Shown: positions 7,201 through 14,660, counted from the first letter of the stretch. The stretch is DNA of 18,546 bases from Temnopleurus reevesii (GCA_036244855.1 BQKZ01002333.1:31157-49702); one strand, 5' to 3'. Translations and numbers: made by a program. The notes: a model not told the origin generated them from the sequence alone.

Positions 7201-8859
7201 AGTTGTGGCATGATATATTCTGAGAAGTAAGCGTGTGGTGAAGTGAAACAATCAGAAAGTGGTCCTTTCCTTCTTTTTTTTTGAAAGTGTAGATAAAAGG
7301 TGAGACTAACCCAAACTTAAATTTGCTTTAAGTAATTTGAAATATTTTCTCACATAAGGACACCATCTCGTGGATCTCCATAGGGGACAATTAGCATTTC
7401 ATATTCACAGCTACTAGGCAGTGTTTTAACAAGTTAAGAAATATGTGTAAGAACAAGTTTGTGAATGACTGGCATCAGATTTTGTGTTTAATAATTGATA
7501 AGGCACAAGATCTGATACCAGTCATTCTTAATGTCATTTGTAACTTGGTAAAATGCTGCCCGGAAAGGATTAAAGTGTAACCAATCTTGTTTATCACAAT
7601 TGAAAGAATTTCATTGATTGGTTTTCAAGATGCAGTGCAAGTCAGATTCTTTTGCTATGTAATCATCACAAATTCTTTAGTGATAACAGGAAAGAAAAAA
7701 ATATTTGACAGGTAGTGCACAAACTGTAACAGCGTCCTAGACTTTTAGTTGAACTAGCCTAATATAACTTTTGTGGGATTTTTTTCAGGTTGGTAAACTG
7801 GAAGAGATGAAGTTAGTTGGCAAAGATCCGACAATCCTCCAAGAGTTGGGAATTCTACTGGATGCAGAAGACTTTCAAGAGACGGTGGATGAGAAGGATA
7901 GTTCTGACAATAGAGACCTGTCAATAAGGTAGATATGTTTAAATATTCAAGGGGTGAAGTCTGGTAAAAAGAATTGTTTCCCTTGTGTTGCATTGTAACG
8001 CAAAAATGTAGGAGATTTTTTATGCAAATTATTTGAAATCAAACCTGCCTAAATAGCAAATACATAGAAAATTAATTTCCTACTAAAATAAGATTTCTTA
8101 ACCAGAACTAGAACTGAACATACAGCTCCAGAAAAAATGACTCGTACAGTCCCCATGAAAATGTGCATATATTGTCTTTGTTTTCCAAGAAACAGAATGA
8201 ATGATTTTCATTATAAAGGTCTTTGATGATATTGGTCTAACATATTCAAGGCTGAATTTTGCCCACTACAGTTATTAATCCTCAGAAAATAATTCATTAT
8301 TTTTGTAGAATTCACCGTCAAGAAACCATATGATAAATTTCATTGTCAAACAAAGCAGAAGACCACGCACTTTTAAGCAACTTTGCACCAAGTCAGAACC
8401 AAGAAATGAATGCTTACACATGTAACTCTGTGGAAGTCAAATCTCTTGGAACCATGAAACTCCATTTGGCTTTGGAGAAATTTGACATAGAAGAGGTGAA
8501 GTACATATGTTTAAGATGGTTTGTTCCCGAAAATACCTTCTTAGACCAGGTCAACCTCGGTGAAAGTGACTGTATTTTCAAAATTGCATAAGGTATCTCA
8601 ATTTTCATTTAAGTTTATATACTCATGTGAACATTCCCACAGGTATCTCATGCAGGTGTTCACACGACCATTCTTTGATCGTGATACATTCTTCTTGGAG
8701 GTGATCCAGAGGCAGGGTGCGTCCGGCTTTGGTGCAGGCAACATCAAAGCCCTCTGGAGATCAGTCGAGGCTTACATGGTCCAGAAGGAGAACACGGAGA
8801 AGGAGAAAGAGTGTATAGAACAGGAGACGGAAGGTTCCAAAGAAATCTTGAAGTATTGA
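3366..8859 (+). CDS. HPDL: 4-hydroxyphenylpyruvate dioxygenase-like protein (HPDL), five coding exons
   Basis: The coding sequence is join(3366..4201, 5112..5299, 6357..6508, 7789..7928, 8643..8859): 1533 nt, 510 residues plus TGA, with every junction GT-AG and in frame. It is a vicinal-oxygen-chelate non-haem iron dioxygenase. The iron triad of the HPD family is visible: His249 in FDHVTFAIP, His360 in GIQHIGLY, and Glu458 in [10 protein letters not shown]. Gln345 and Gln359 fall on the two active-site glutamines of HPD. The C-terminal gating helix reads GFGAGNI, with Ile473 where HPD has Phe. The N-terminal half ([23 protein letters not shown]) matches HPDL rather than HPD. Human HPDL is about 371 residues and is reported to be mitochondrial, making 4-hydroxymandelate from 4-hydroxyphenylpyruvate for the coenzyme Q headgroup; that role is carried over here by homology only. 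The extra length comes mainly from a low-complexity Ser/Pro/Asp-rich stretch (about residues 60-140), an acidic insert (about 418-437) and a charged C-terminal tail. The start at 3366 has a good context (AAACATGG); two in-frame upstream ATGs at 3267 and 3312 remain possible. Confidence 0.93.
4688..4919 (+). mobile_element. 5'-truncated LINE 3' end in HPDL intron 1
   Basis: A hairpin GGCCAGC (4772-4778) ... GCTGGCC (4803-4809) enclosing CTTTACAAGCCTCGCTTCTT is followed by an A/T-rich run and a short-repeat tail (AAATAAAATAAATGATTTGA, then TTTGAATT). A terminal hairpin plus short tail repeats is typical of CR1/L2-like LINE 3' ends. No reverse transcriptase remains. The 5' limit is a guess. Confidence 0.5.
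5112..5299 (+). CDS. HPDL: HPDL coding exon 2 (residues 279-341)
   Basis: The acceptor is TTCTTTACAG|GAACG and the donor CAGG|GTTAGT. The exon encodes the start of the C-terminal VOC domain: an unusually basic segment (residues 318-326, ERERKRLKK) followed by a hydrophobic strand ending VVAEALPDQ, which matches the AESLP-type strand of HPDL. Its 3' half is the source of the duplicated segments in the following intron. Confidence 0.9.
5429..5475 (+). pseudogene. Relict exon 2 copy B, internally deleted
   Basis: This copy keeps the start (GAGTCTGAAAGAGAG) and the end (CATTACCAGATCAGG, with the donor GTTAGT intact) of the duplicated exon. It has lost 40 bases between two GAGGC direct repeats. 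The deletion is not a multiple of three, so it cannot encode the same segment and is probably inert. Confidence 0.8.
5585..5683 (+). other. Exon-like copy C of HPDL exon 2 (possible 99-nt cassette exon)
   Basis: The segment is open in the exon 2 frame (33 codons, ending [12 protein letters not shown]). It is preceded by TACAGTAG and followed by CAGC|GTTACT. Used as an exon it would have phase 1 at both ends, so it could be added between exons 2 and 3 without a frameshift. By eye it differs from exon 2 by five synonymous changes and by changes in two amino-acid codons (Gly to Lys, Arg to Lys), plus the last base. The acceptor has a poor pyrimidine tract and the donor is weak, so it may be a relict rather than a working exon. 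Confidence 0.4.
5832..6009 (+). mobile_element. GGGGGTGTTG-family MITE, copy 1 (HPDL intron 2)
   Basis: The element starts GGGGGTGTTGTTCAAAAGTT and ends GATTTTGAACAACACCACCT, so its termini are inverted repeats. The inside has GCAATTGATCGCAAGTTG and a central inverted pair around GCACG...CGTGC. Three more copies lie in this window. It is non-coding. Confidence 0.85.
6357..6508 (+). CDS. HPDL: HPDL coding exon 3 (residues 342-392)
   Basis: The acceptor is TCTTTGTAG|GAGCC and the donor GAG|GTGAAT, leaving phase 0. It holds the second iron ligand His360 in [13 protein letters not shown], the two conserved glutamines 345 and 359, and the PPATYY motif shared by HPD and HPDL. Confidence 0.92.
6599..6888 (-). 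mobile_element. tRNA-derived SINE in HPDL intron 3
   Basis: Read on the minus strand, the head starts at GCGTTGTGGTGCAGTGGTT, with a pol III A box (TGGTGCAGTGGT, complement of 6871-6882) and a B box (GGTTCGAGTC, complement of 6830-6839). A core follows with ATCTTTATCAGAGATAATTA, and it ends in an ATTATTATTAT-type tail at 6599-6611. The box spacing suits a tRNA-like promoter, but there is no acceptor stem, so it is not a tRNA gene. It sits antisense to HPDL. Confidence 0.8.
6931..7169. mobile_element. Foldback MITE with ~45-bp inverted ends, flanked by ATT
   Basis: The left arm GGGTGACTTCAAGTACGGTG, then TTCAGTGTTGGTGTTGGTGTTG, is inverted at 7127-7169 with few mismatches. ATT flanks both ends (6928-6930, 7170-7172) and may be a 3-bp target duplication. 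An inner pair GTAAACTGA ... TCAGTTTAC (about 6990-7023) gives a second hairpin. It lies directly downstream of the SINE in HPDL intron 3. It is non-coding. Confidence 0.8.
7416..7561. mobile_element. Foldback element with 24-bp inner stem, HPDL intron 3
   Basis: GAATGACTGGCATCAGATTTTGTG (positions 7463-7486) pairs with 7504-7527 with only two mismatches across a 17-base loop. Further out, GGCAGTGTTTTAACAAGTTA pairs imperfectly with TAACTTGGTAAAATGCTGCC, so nearly the whole 146 bases folds back on itself. It may be a small MITE. A transcript through it would form a long hairpin. Confidence 0.65.
7789..7928 (+). CDS. HPDL: HPDL coding exon 4 (residues 393-438)
   Basis: The acceptor has a strong pyrimidine tract (TTTTTTTCAG|GTTGG); the donor is AATAAG|GTAGAT. 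It encodes the ELGILLD segment that precedes the last strand pair in the family, then an acidic stretch of about 20 residues ([17 protein letters not shown]) with no counterpart in the HPD or vertebrate HPDL sequences as I recall them. An in-frame earlier GT at 7897 would break the phase into exon 5, so the longer exon is preferred. Confidence 0.88.
7929..8642 (+). other. HPDL intron 4, nothing recognised
   Basis: This is a plain intron of 714 bases. An open frame at 8343-8591 encodes 82 residues without similarity I can name and cannot be spliced in frame between exons 4 and 5. AGGTATCTCA occurs both at about 8591 and at the true acceptor 8641, so a decoy site exists 51 bases upstream. Confidence 0.6.
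8643..8859 (+). CDS. HPDL: HPDL terminal coding exon 5 (residues 439-510 and stop)
   Basis: The acceptor is ATTCCCACAG|GTATC. It encodes [20 protein letters not shown] with iron ligand Glu458, the [13 protein letters not shown] gate region and a conserved ALWRSVE helix. The last 27 residues are Glu/Lys-rich, likely a solvent-exposed helix, and not conserved. TGA is at 8857-8859. Confidence 0.93.
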
Positions 8860-8890
8860 ATTTGAAAGATGGAACATGGAAAGCACTTAT

Positions 8891-8896
8891 ATTAAA
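8891..8896 (+). terminator. Candidate polyadenylation signal ATTAAA for HPDL
   Basis: ATTAAA lies 32 bases after the HPDL stop codon. It is the first near-canonical signal. The next good AATAAA copies are near 9814 and 9852, inside what may be a separate minus-strand upstream region. The 3' end could be here or further downstream. Confidence 0.3.
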
Positions 8897-9500
8897 GAAT
8901 TGATTTGTCCAAACAAATATTGTATTGATTAGAAGCAGAAAAAAAATCAGACAAACAGAAAAATGAATAAGAAAGTTCTAAATGTTTCAATGATGTAACT
9001 CAACAGTGATTTTTCATGCAAATTGCAACTTCTGGTCACATATTATAGCGTATTTCACTTATGCAAGTCATTGATTATCTTATTGTTAAACCAACACTGT
9101 TGATTAAACCTTGTGAATATTTTATGCATTAATAGGTAAAAAAAGATTCTTAGAAACACTAAATTATAATAAGCTGACATTTGAGAAGTGCTTGACATTA
9201 GTGTAGCATGTGATTAAAAGGTGTCAATTTGCATGTTAAAAAAATAATGATCAGTTTTATCATTGAAATGTTCATGACTTTCTTTTTATTGTCTGAATTA
9301 CTTCAAACTTTTTTTTTATGGTTCAGACCCTGTTTTTTAAAGTCATCGAGACTTGGTTAGGTTTCATGTCATCATCAGAAGCTTCTATCATAAACTACGA
9401 GAATATATCTTTATCTGAAAGGTCAATATCCTGAAACCCACAGCATACCCCAAATGGGGGTATTTGTTGTGAATATAGGTGACTTTAGAGTAAAATAATA
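8897..9500. other. HPDL 3' flank, no gene seen
   Basis: AT-rich, with poly-A/T runs and no sustained open frame. It may include HPDL 3' UTR if the first polyadenylation signal is not used. Confidence 0.5.
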
Positions 9501-9522
9501 ATATAATATAGACTAGCCTTGA

Positions 9523-9633
9523 GGGAGACACAACAGTTGCCTTCTTAGTATTTCCAGCATTCCTATCTTGCAAAATTCCATCGAATTCGTTGTCATCGAA
9601 CGAAGCAAACTTCTTCGAACTGGGCGCTTCCAT
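9523..9633 (-). CDS. Doubtful N-terminal coding fragment, minus strand
   Basis: From an ATG complementary to 9631-9633, the minus strand encodes MEAPSSKKFASFDDNEFDGI, then LQDRNAGNTKKATVVS, before composition becomes non-coding. The acidic stretch followed by NTKKAT resembles, from memory, the N-terminus of metazoan proteins with a DUF3504/tyrosine-recombinase-like domain of Crypton origin. That domain is not present here. Upstream on the minus strand lies a less AT-rich stretch with a CCAAT-type motif, which could be a promoter. It could be the first exon of a gene running into the HPDL 3' region, a transposon relic, or chance. Confidence 0.25.
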
Positions 9634-9918
9634 GTTTGTTCACAATGCACGTCGCGAGCTCAATGCACAAAAACTGTGCTGAATGATTTATGCACGTAAA
9701 CCAATGGCAAAATTAAAAGTGGTTGCTCGCGAGATCGCGGTCCACGTATTTCGCATGTGAATTTATTGCCCGCTGTTTTTACAAGCAAACTCCCATAGAC
9801 ATTTGACCGAGGGCAATAAAGTAATTTATGGACCGCTCTGTCTTTTACGGGGCAATAAAGTGTAAAAATCACTTGGCTCAGATGTCTGATACGGTTAATA
9901 ATGTCTATTATCTGTATA

Positions 9919-10082
9919 GGAGGGTGTTCTCAAAGTTCCAATAATGGCAAGCGCAAATCAAAACTGTTGTTTCATATGCATCCTGTCAAAAGTGTAAACA
10001 TTGTATGAATGAAAAAGGCACTTCCAATTTGCAACTGAGTTGCAGTTGATATGCGATCAATTGCTACTTTGTATCAACACCC
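9919..10082 (-). mobile_element. GGGGGTGTTG-family MITE, degenerate copy
   Basis: It begins GGAGGGTGTTCTCAAAGTT and ends GCGATCAATTGCTACTTTG followed by TATCAACACC, with TTGTTTCATATGCAT and GAATGAAA inside. The order of the internal GATCAATTGC block places it in reverse orientation relative to the intron 2 copy. It is more mutated than the other three, so it is an older insertion. Confidence 0.65.
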
Positions 10083-10136
10083 TAAGATTTATATGCAATA
10101 GATAGAGCCAATGGATGGATTCTTTTTACACATAGG

Positions 10137-10706
10137 TTAAAGGGGAATTACACCCAGACAATAATGTACGGTCAGTAAATGAAGAAAAGTGAAAATTTTG
10201 GCAAAATCAGATAATCCGTTCAAAAGTTATGAATTTTCATAGTTATCATGCTTGGCATCCTTGAATTGGCAACGTACAGCTAATTAGCATAATCTGTGAT
10301 GTCATACATGGAGAATTCCTCAATCACTTTGTATTTAAATTTGTTGAAATTGGATCAATATCATATTTTGAATGAGGAATCGACACCGTCTTTCTGGAAT
10401 GCCTGCAGAATTGATGTGGCTATAATATATTTAACCGAAAAAACAAAAAAATTCTACTTATCTGGAAAATGAGGAAAATGTGAAATTTTGTGTATAAAGT
10501 GAATGGAGAGTTCTCCATGTTGGCAGCCATTTTGTACCTGTACGTTTGCCAATTTAAGGAGCCCATGAGGGTTGTAAATCAAAACTTTGAAAATTCATAA
10601 CTTTTGAACGGATTGTCCGATTTTGCTCAAATTTTCACAGTTTGTTCATCTTATTTTTCTTCATTTAATGCGAGCGATTTAATGTCTGAGTGTAGTTTCC
10701 CTTTAA
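10137..10706. mobile_element. 570-bp TTAA-bounded MITE with long inverted repeats
   Basis: The left end TTAAAGGGGAATTACACCCA and the right end (complement TTAAAGGGAAACTACACTCA) start inverted arms of about 240 bases each, including AATCCGTTCAAAAGTTATGA and AATTGGCAACGTACAG. TTAA at both limits is the target duplication of piggyBac and Kolobok superfamilies, though here it could also be read as part of the ends. There is no transposase. A low-identity hairpin of the whole element is possible. Confidence 0.85.
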
Positions 10707-11645
10707 GAAGGAACAAAATCTGATGAGAATATGTTAAATTTTCTTGAACCATATACAAAGACAAGCACCTGTTGTAAGGGTAACTTTATGCAATTTTCTA
10801 TATTCGTACATGCAACAATGTTTTTTTTTAATATACAAAAATGTTTGTTTTAGAATTGGTGATTATTTTGAAGATAAGATAAGGACAGTCGATTGATAAT
10901 TGAGGTGATGATTAAAAAATGTTTTTTTTTATGGATTTAAAGCTTATATTGAGCACTTGCAAGGAACTAAAACGAGTTTTTAGGACAATTGTAGATATTG
11001 CAAATAATAAACAATAGACTTGTGTTGATAAATGACAAGAACAAATTTACAAAATACTTAAAACCATAATGTTTTTAAATCAGCACATCCTTTTTACTAG
11101 AGCCAACACAGGATGCAGCACGATGGACAGTACTATTTCAAGTCGCGACAAAGCCCATTTTTTTAATGATCATTTGTTTACTACTCGGGCATTATACGTT
11201 GTCTTGCCAAATCATTTGGCACGCATGTTTTATCTATAGTTTTGAATATTCTTTTCAATTTTTTTTTGCAATTCTATGGACATGAATTTTCCCGTCATTA
11301 CAAGAACTAGGTATTACATTCAAACACTTGGTAATAGCAATTGATGTATGTTTCAATTAGTTTAGTCAATCAATGAAATCAACTTGCCATTAATTTATTG
11401 GTGCAGGTATTTTCCTCCCATACTGAATGGTTTAGTACCTGTCTCATTATGGCTGAGTTAGATATGGGCATCATCAATGAGAGAAGTGTTCTGATATTTT
11501 TAAGATATTTTTTACACGGGTAATAAATTCATTATTTGACAATATCGTTGGCAATGTACTGTACCTCTCATTTAGCTGTAGACCAGAAAATTAGTCTCTT
11601 TAAGGTCAGGTTTTGTTCTGCTAAGGCTGCGTCTAGCTTCACACT
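10707..11645. other. Intergenic, no gene seen
   Basis: AT-rich sequence without open frames or recognised repeats. Confidence 0.6.
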
Positions 11646-11703
11646 TTAAAGGGGAACTTCCCCCAGATATTGACATGCTATCAGTGAATGAAGAAAAATA
11701 AGA
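11646..11703 (+). mobile_element. Solo end of a TTAA-bounded MITE
   Basis: TTAAAGGGGAACTTCCCCCA, then CAGTGAATGAAGAAAAATAA, matches the first 60 bases of the element at 10137 in order. No second end follows, so it is a truncated insertion. It produces an apparently long but spurious minus-strand open frame at 11572-11949. Confidence 0.7.
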
Positions 11704-12106
11704 TTTATGTTTGTTTCTGAAATAAGTTTCTATTATGCAATAAGATACTTTGAAACAAGCAAAGAGTATAAAGCAACACCTTAGGCTTTGAACAAGGCAG
11801 GAAACTTCTTCCTCTCTGATAAGTGTATAAAGTATTTCAGTAATTTCATTATTGCATGAACCATGAAAAGCCCAAATGAAGCAAAAAGTAAATTGACATT
11901 GAATTGAATAAACATTGTCAATTCTAGAGTACTTGATTTTAATGTGCATTTCACTATGGTGGTATCACGTATTGATATTATGTGTACACGTAGGTCCGCA
12001 CTGAACTTATAAAATCGACAACAAAAAAGATCGCTATTGTCTCCTCTATTTTCCCTGTTTTAGCGTACCACATTCTTTCTGGACCTGAGCGTGTCTCACC
12101 TAGATG

Positions 12107-12230
12107 TTGGACTGGTGATCCTATCTCAAGTGCTCACTCAGCAACATAAGTTATCATTGAGTGCAGGAAAGGATCACCAGTTGTGCGCACAGTCGTTCGT
12201 ACCTCCACGAATGTATTTATGAAACACAAC
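12107..12230. mobile_element. Diverged relative of the adjacent palindromic MITE
   Basis: ACTGGTGATCC (12111-12121) pairs with GGATCACCAGT (12171-12181) around a loop with TCACTCA ... TGAGTGCA. The order ACTGGT, TCACTCA, loop, then CCAGT, GTCGT, GAAACAC parallels the element that follows it. It ends in TATGAAACACAACC just before that element's target duplication. It appears to be an older, decayed copy abutting the younger one. Confidence 0.5.
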
Positions 12231-12235
12231 CCTGG

Positions 12236-12402
12236 GAGGTGTTTCACCAAGATAAGAAAGACTTTACGCACGACTTTACGTTCGACTGGTATCCCTTTTC
12301 CCGCGTAATCACTCATAATATTATGCGTATTCAGCGCAAGAAGGGATACCAGTCGAACGTAAAGTCGTGCGTAAAGTCTTTCTTATCTTGGTGAAACACC
12401 TC
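12236..12402. mobile_element. Near-perfect palindromic MITE with 5-bp target duplication
   Basis: The arms 12236-12297 and 12341-12402 are perfect reverse complements (62 bases each by eye), with a 43-base loop that itself contains the palindrome CATAATATTATG. The ends are GAGGTGTTTC ... GAAACACCTC and are flanked by CCTGG at 12231-12235 and 12403-12407, a likely 5-bp target duplication. Lack of arm mismatches indicates a recent insertion or gene conversion. It is non-coding: open frames on both strands here are produced by the palindrome. Confidence 0.9.
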
Positions 12403-12936
12403 CCTGGTCCCGCCTGCATACAAGAACACACTTTCCCATTCCTTTGTATTTGTAATGAACCCTATAACATAGGGTTGTTTATAGGAACTTTATAGAAAAT
12501 AGAGTCGTAATTGTTCAGGAATATTCGATTAATGCATATGCAATATAAGTTCCTCTGTATCTTGAATTTGTAAAGAGGCTGTGGCTTGCAATTTATTGGT
12601 GCATCCCTTTCTAGGGATATTGCTTCTTATACCAAAGATTCATCTGTGTTTGGAATTCATGCTGATTCGGCTGTAATGACAACTGTGGACAGTTTTCAAT
12701 ACGAAATCATCATATAATTCAGATACAAGAAACAGTATAAAATGATGTGATCTACAAATATTTTAGATACAGAGAGATAACCATGTCATACCAGCACTGC
12801 ATTATTTATTGTTTGTAGCACTTGAATGATAAGATTCTTGATTTGTTTTTAGTTCCTTGTTATCCAGGGTTTCCATGCTTTTTGGGGCTTCTGATATTCT
12901 CTAGCTATTCAACTGGTGTCACTTCTGTGATGTAAA

Positions 12937-13503
12937 TTAAAACGAGAGTCTACTCCAAAATAATATTTCTTCAAAAGGAGCATGAAAATTAGATTAACAG
13001 AACAAAAAAGGTTTGAGAAAAATTGGACAACTAATAAGAAATTTATGAATGTTTATATATTTAGACAAATTAGCAACTGATGACATCATACAGTAAGTGC
13101 ACAACCGACCATTTATTACATTCAAATCAATGTCATAAAATGTTACTTTTTCCCCAAAAATATGATTTCCTCAAAACTTTAACCTTAGGATATCTTTATT
13201 ATAGATGTGTATATCCACTATTTGCATGTTTACATTCATACAAACTTTGGAACTTTCTGTAAAAATGAGGAATTTTGCACCCTTATTTATAATGAAAACT
13301 CTGGTTAGTTGTGCACCTGTGATGTTATCAAATTCGTAACATCTCTGGAAATTTCTACTGATTTGCCCATTGTTTCAAAACTTTAAAAATTCATAACTTC
13401 TTCATTACTTGTCCGATTTTCTTCAAACTTTTTTTGTTTTACTCACCAATTTTTTTTTGCTTCTGTTAAAAAATTAATATTTTTGGGTAGACTCTTCTTT
13501 TAA
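12937..13503. mobile_element. 567-bp TTAA-bounded MITE, related layout
   Basis: The left end TTAAAACGAGAGTCTACTCC is inverted at the right end (complement TTAAAAGAAGAGTCTACCC). Arms extend about 120 bases and include AAAATTGGACAACTAATAAG against AAAATCGGACAAGTAATGAA, then TTATGAAT. Length, TTAA limits and the CGGACAA...TTATGAATTTT block recall the element at 10137-10706, so the two are probably distant relatives. Several short open frames inside are incidental. Confidence 0.75.
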
Positions 13504-13726
13504 GAATAATTTTTGCTTCTTTTATCGTAGAATATGGATAAAGAGAAGATGAATACTTAACATCTATGCTTGACATGCATGATAGATCCTGCAAAAGTTG
13601 ACTCTGTTTGGTCCAAAGAGAGAAAAAAGAATTGTCTAGTTAAAATTACTTTTACTTAGCTTCTAACCCACCCAAGTGCCATACCAATAGAACTGAATAT
13701 TTTGTTGACAAATTTATGTCTTGCAA

Positions 13727-13882
13727 TAGGCAGGTTTACTAACAGATTGAATTTTATGCACATTTATTGCAATTGAACGTAGTTACATGTACATGGTGTT
13801 TAATAATGAGAATCCAGTTTGAAAACATTACGTGTTGCTATGTCGGGCAAGCCTTGGGCAAGCTTTCAGGCTTTCAAGAACA
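13727..13882 (+). repeat. Dispersed repeat, copy 2
   Basis: This stretch has the same ordered blocks as 2519-2685 (GGTTTACT, AGATT, TTTATGCAC, GTTGCTATG, then a CAAGC/CTTTCAGGCTTTCAA end) with many substitutions between. It is in the same orientation. The family is unknown to me. Confidence 0.55.
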
Positions 13883-14141
13883 TTGTTTTATAGAATATGG
13901 ATACAAATAGCAATCATTATTGAATGTACTTCTTTGCTGACTTGCCTACATTAACTTGTATAATGTTGGCTGCATCGTACCTATAATTACTTTTATGTTA
14001 AACGTAAGAAATACTAATTATAGGAGTTTTATTGTATTTATGTAGCTATACACAGAGTTTGTTGCCATCAGATAGATGGCCTGATATTAAAGAAAATCAA
14101 TTTAATTTTGTTTCAAATGTATTGCTCTTTGAGTTCATGGG

Positions 14142-14351
14142 TACAGTAGAAAATTTGTATAAAGTGATCAATATTCCAAGTATAGTGGAAACTCTGTATA
14201 ACAAGGTGCTTGTGACCATTAAAATACCTTGTAATAGGAGTAATCTCTTTATAGCAGAGTTAAAAAACAATCAATTATAAAGAGCTGGGACAAGATTTTT
14301 AAAGCAGATATTTTGTTGTATAAGATCTCTTTATAGCGAATTCCGACTGTA
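14142..14351. mobile_element. Probable TA-flanked MITE (TACAGTAGAAA / TTCCGACTGTA ends)
   Basis: The left end TACAGTAGAAAATTTGTATA and the right end TATAGCGAATTCCGACTGTA are imperfectly inverted (TACAGT, GAAAATTTG against GGAATTCG, then TATA). The inside repeats GTATAACAAGGTG / CTCTTTATAGCAGAG / CTCTTTATAGCGAA. This resembles a decayed Tc1-like MITE. The + strand open frame across 14032-14280 is incidental. Confidence 0.5.
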
Positions 14352-14369
14352 TACAATAATTATTTTTTG

Positions 14370-14551
14370 TACAGTAATAAACTGGAAACATGGTTTCAAG
14401 AGATCTGGTATATCAATATTCCTGATATAAAGAGGTAATAATTTCATCCCAGCTCTTTTTGATTCTTTGAACCCTGCTTTAAGGAGATTAGTGCTTTAAT
14501 AAAGTATCTTTGACGGTCCTAAGTTCCTTATTAAACTAAGTTACCGCTGTA
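14370..14551. mobile_element. Possible degraded TA-flanked MITE
   Basis: TACAGTAATAAACTGG at the left and AACTAAGTTACCGCTGTA at the right are weakly inverted with TA at the limits. An internal CCCAGCTCTTTT is the reverse complement of AAAGAGCTGGG in the neighbouring element (14279-14289). It may be a diverged relative in the opposite orientation. The evidence is thin. Confidence 0.3.
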
Positions 14552-14616
14552 TGATAAGATTCATTCTAAAGGGTCTCAAGCAACTGCTTGTCTAGTTATA
14601 TGGAGTTTGAGAGTTT

Positions 14617-14660
14617 GAAACTGACGAGAGAATGTAATTTGAAACTGATGAGAGAGCTGA
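14617..14660 (+). repeat. Two-copy 24-bp direct repeat
   Basis: GAAACTGACGAGAGAATG at 14617 is repeated as GAAACTGATGAGAGAGCTG at 14641, a period of 24 bases. It is a small local duplication with no other feature attached. Confidence 0.7.

Noticed and set aside
8343..8591. 82-residue open frame in intron 4, followed by AAGGTATCT
   Set aside because: It cannot join exons 4 and 5 in frame: the frame required by a donor at 8592 contains a stop a few codons upstream, and no family is recognised.
11572..11949. 125-residue minus-strand open frame
   Set aside because: Part of it is translated from a MITE end (the SSFTDSMSISGGSSPL stretch), the rest is Cys/Phe/Ile-rich random-looking sequence, and there is no splice context.
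12134..12394. Open frames on both strands over the palindrome
   Set aside because: They are mirror products of the inverted repeat and share the same residues read from each arm; not genes.
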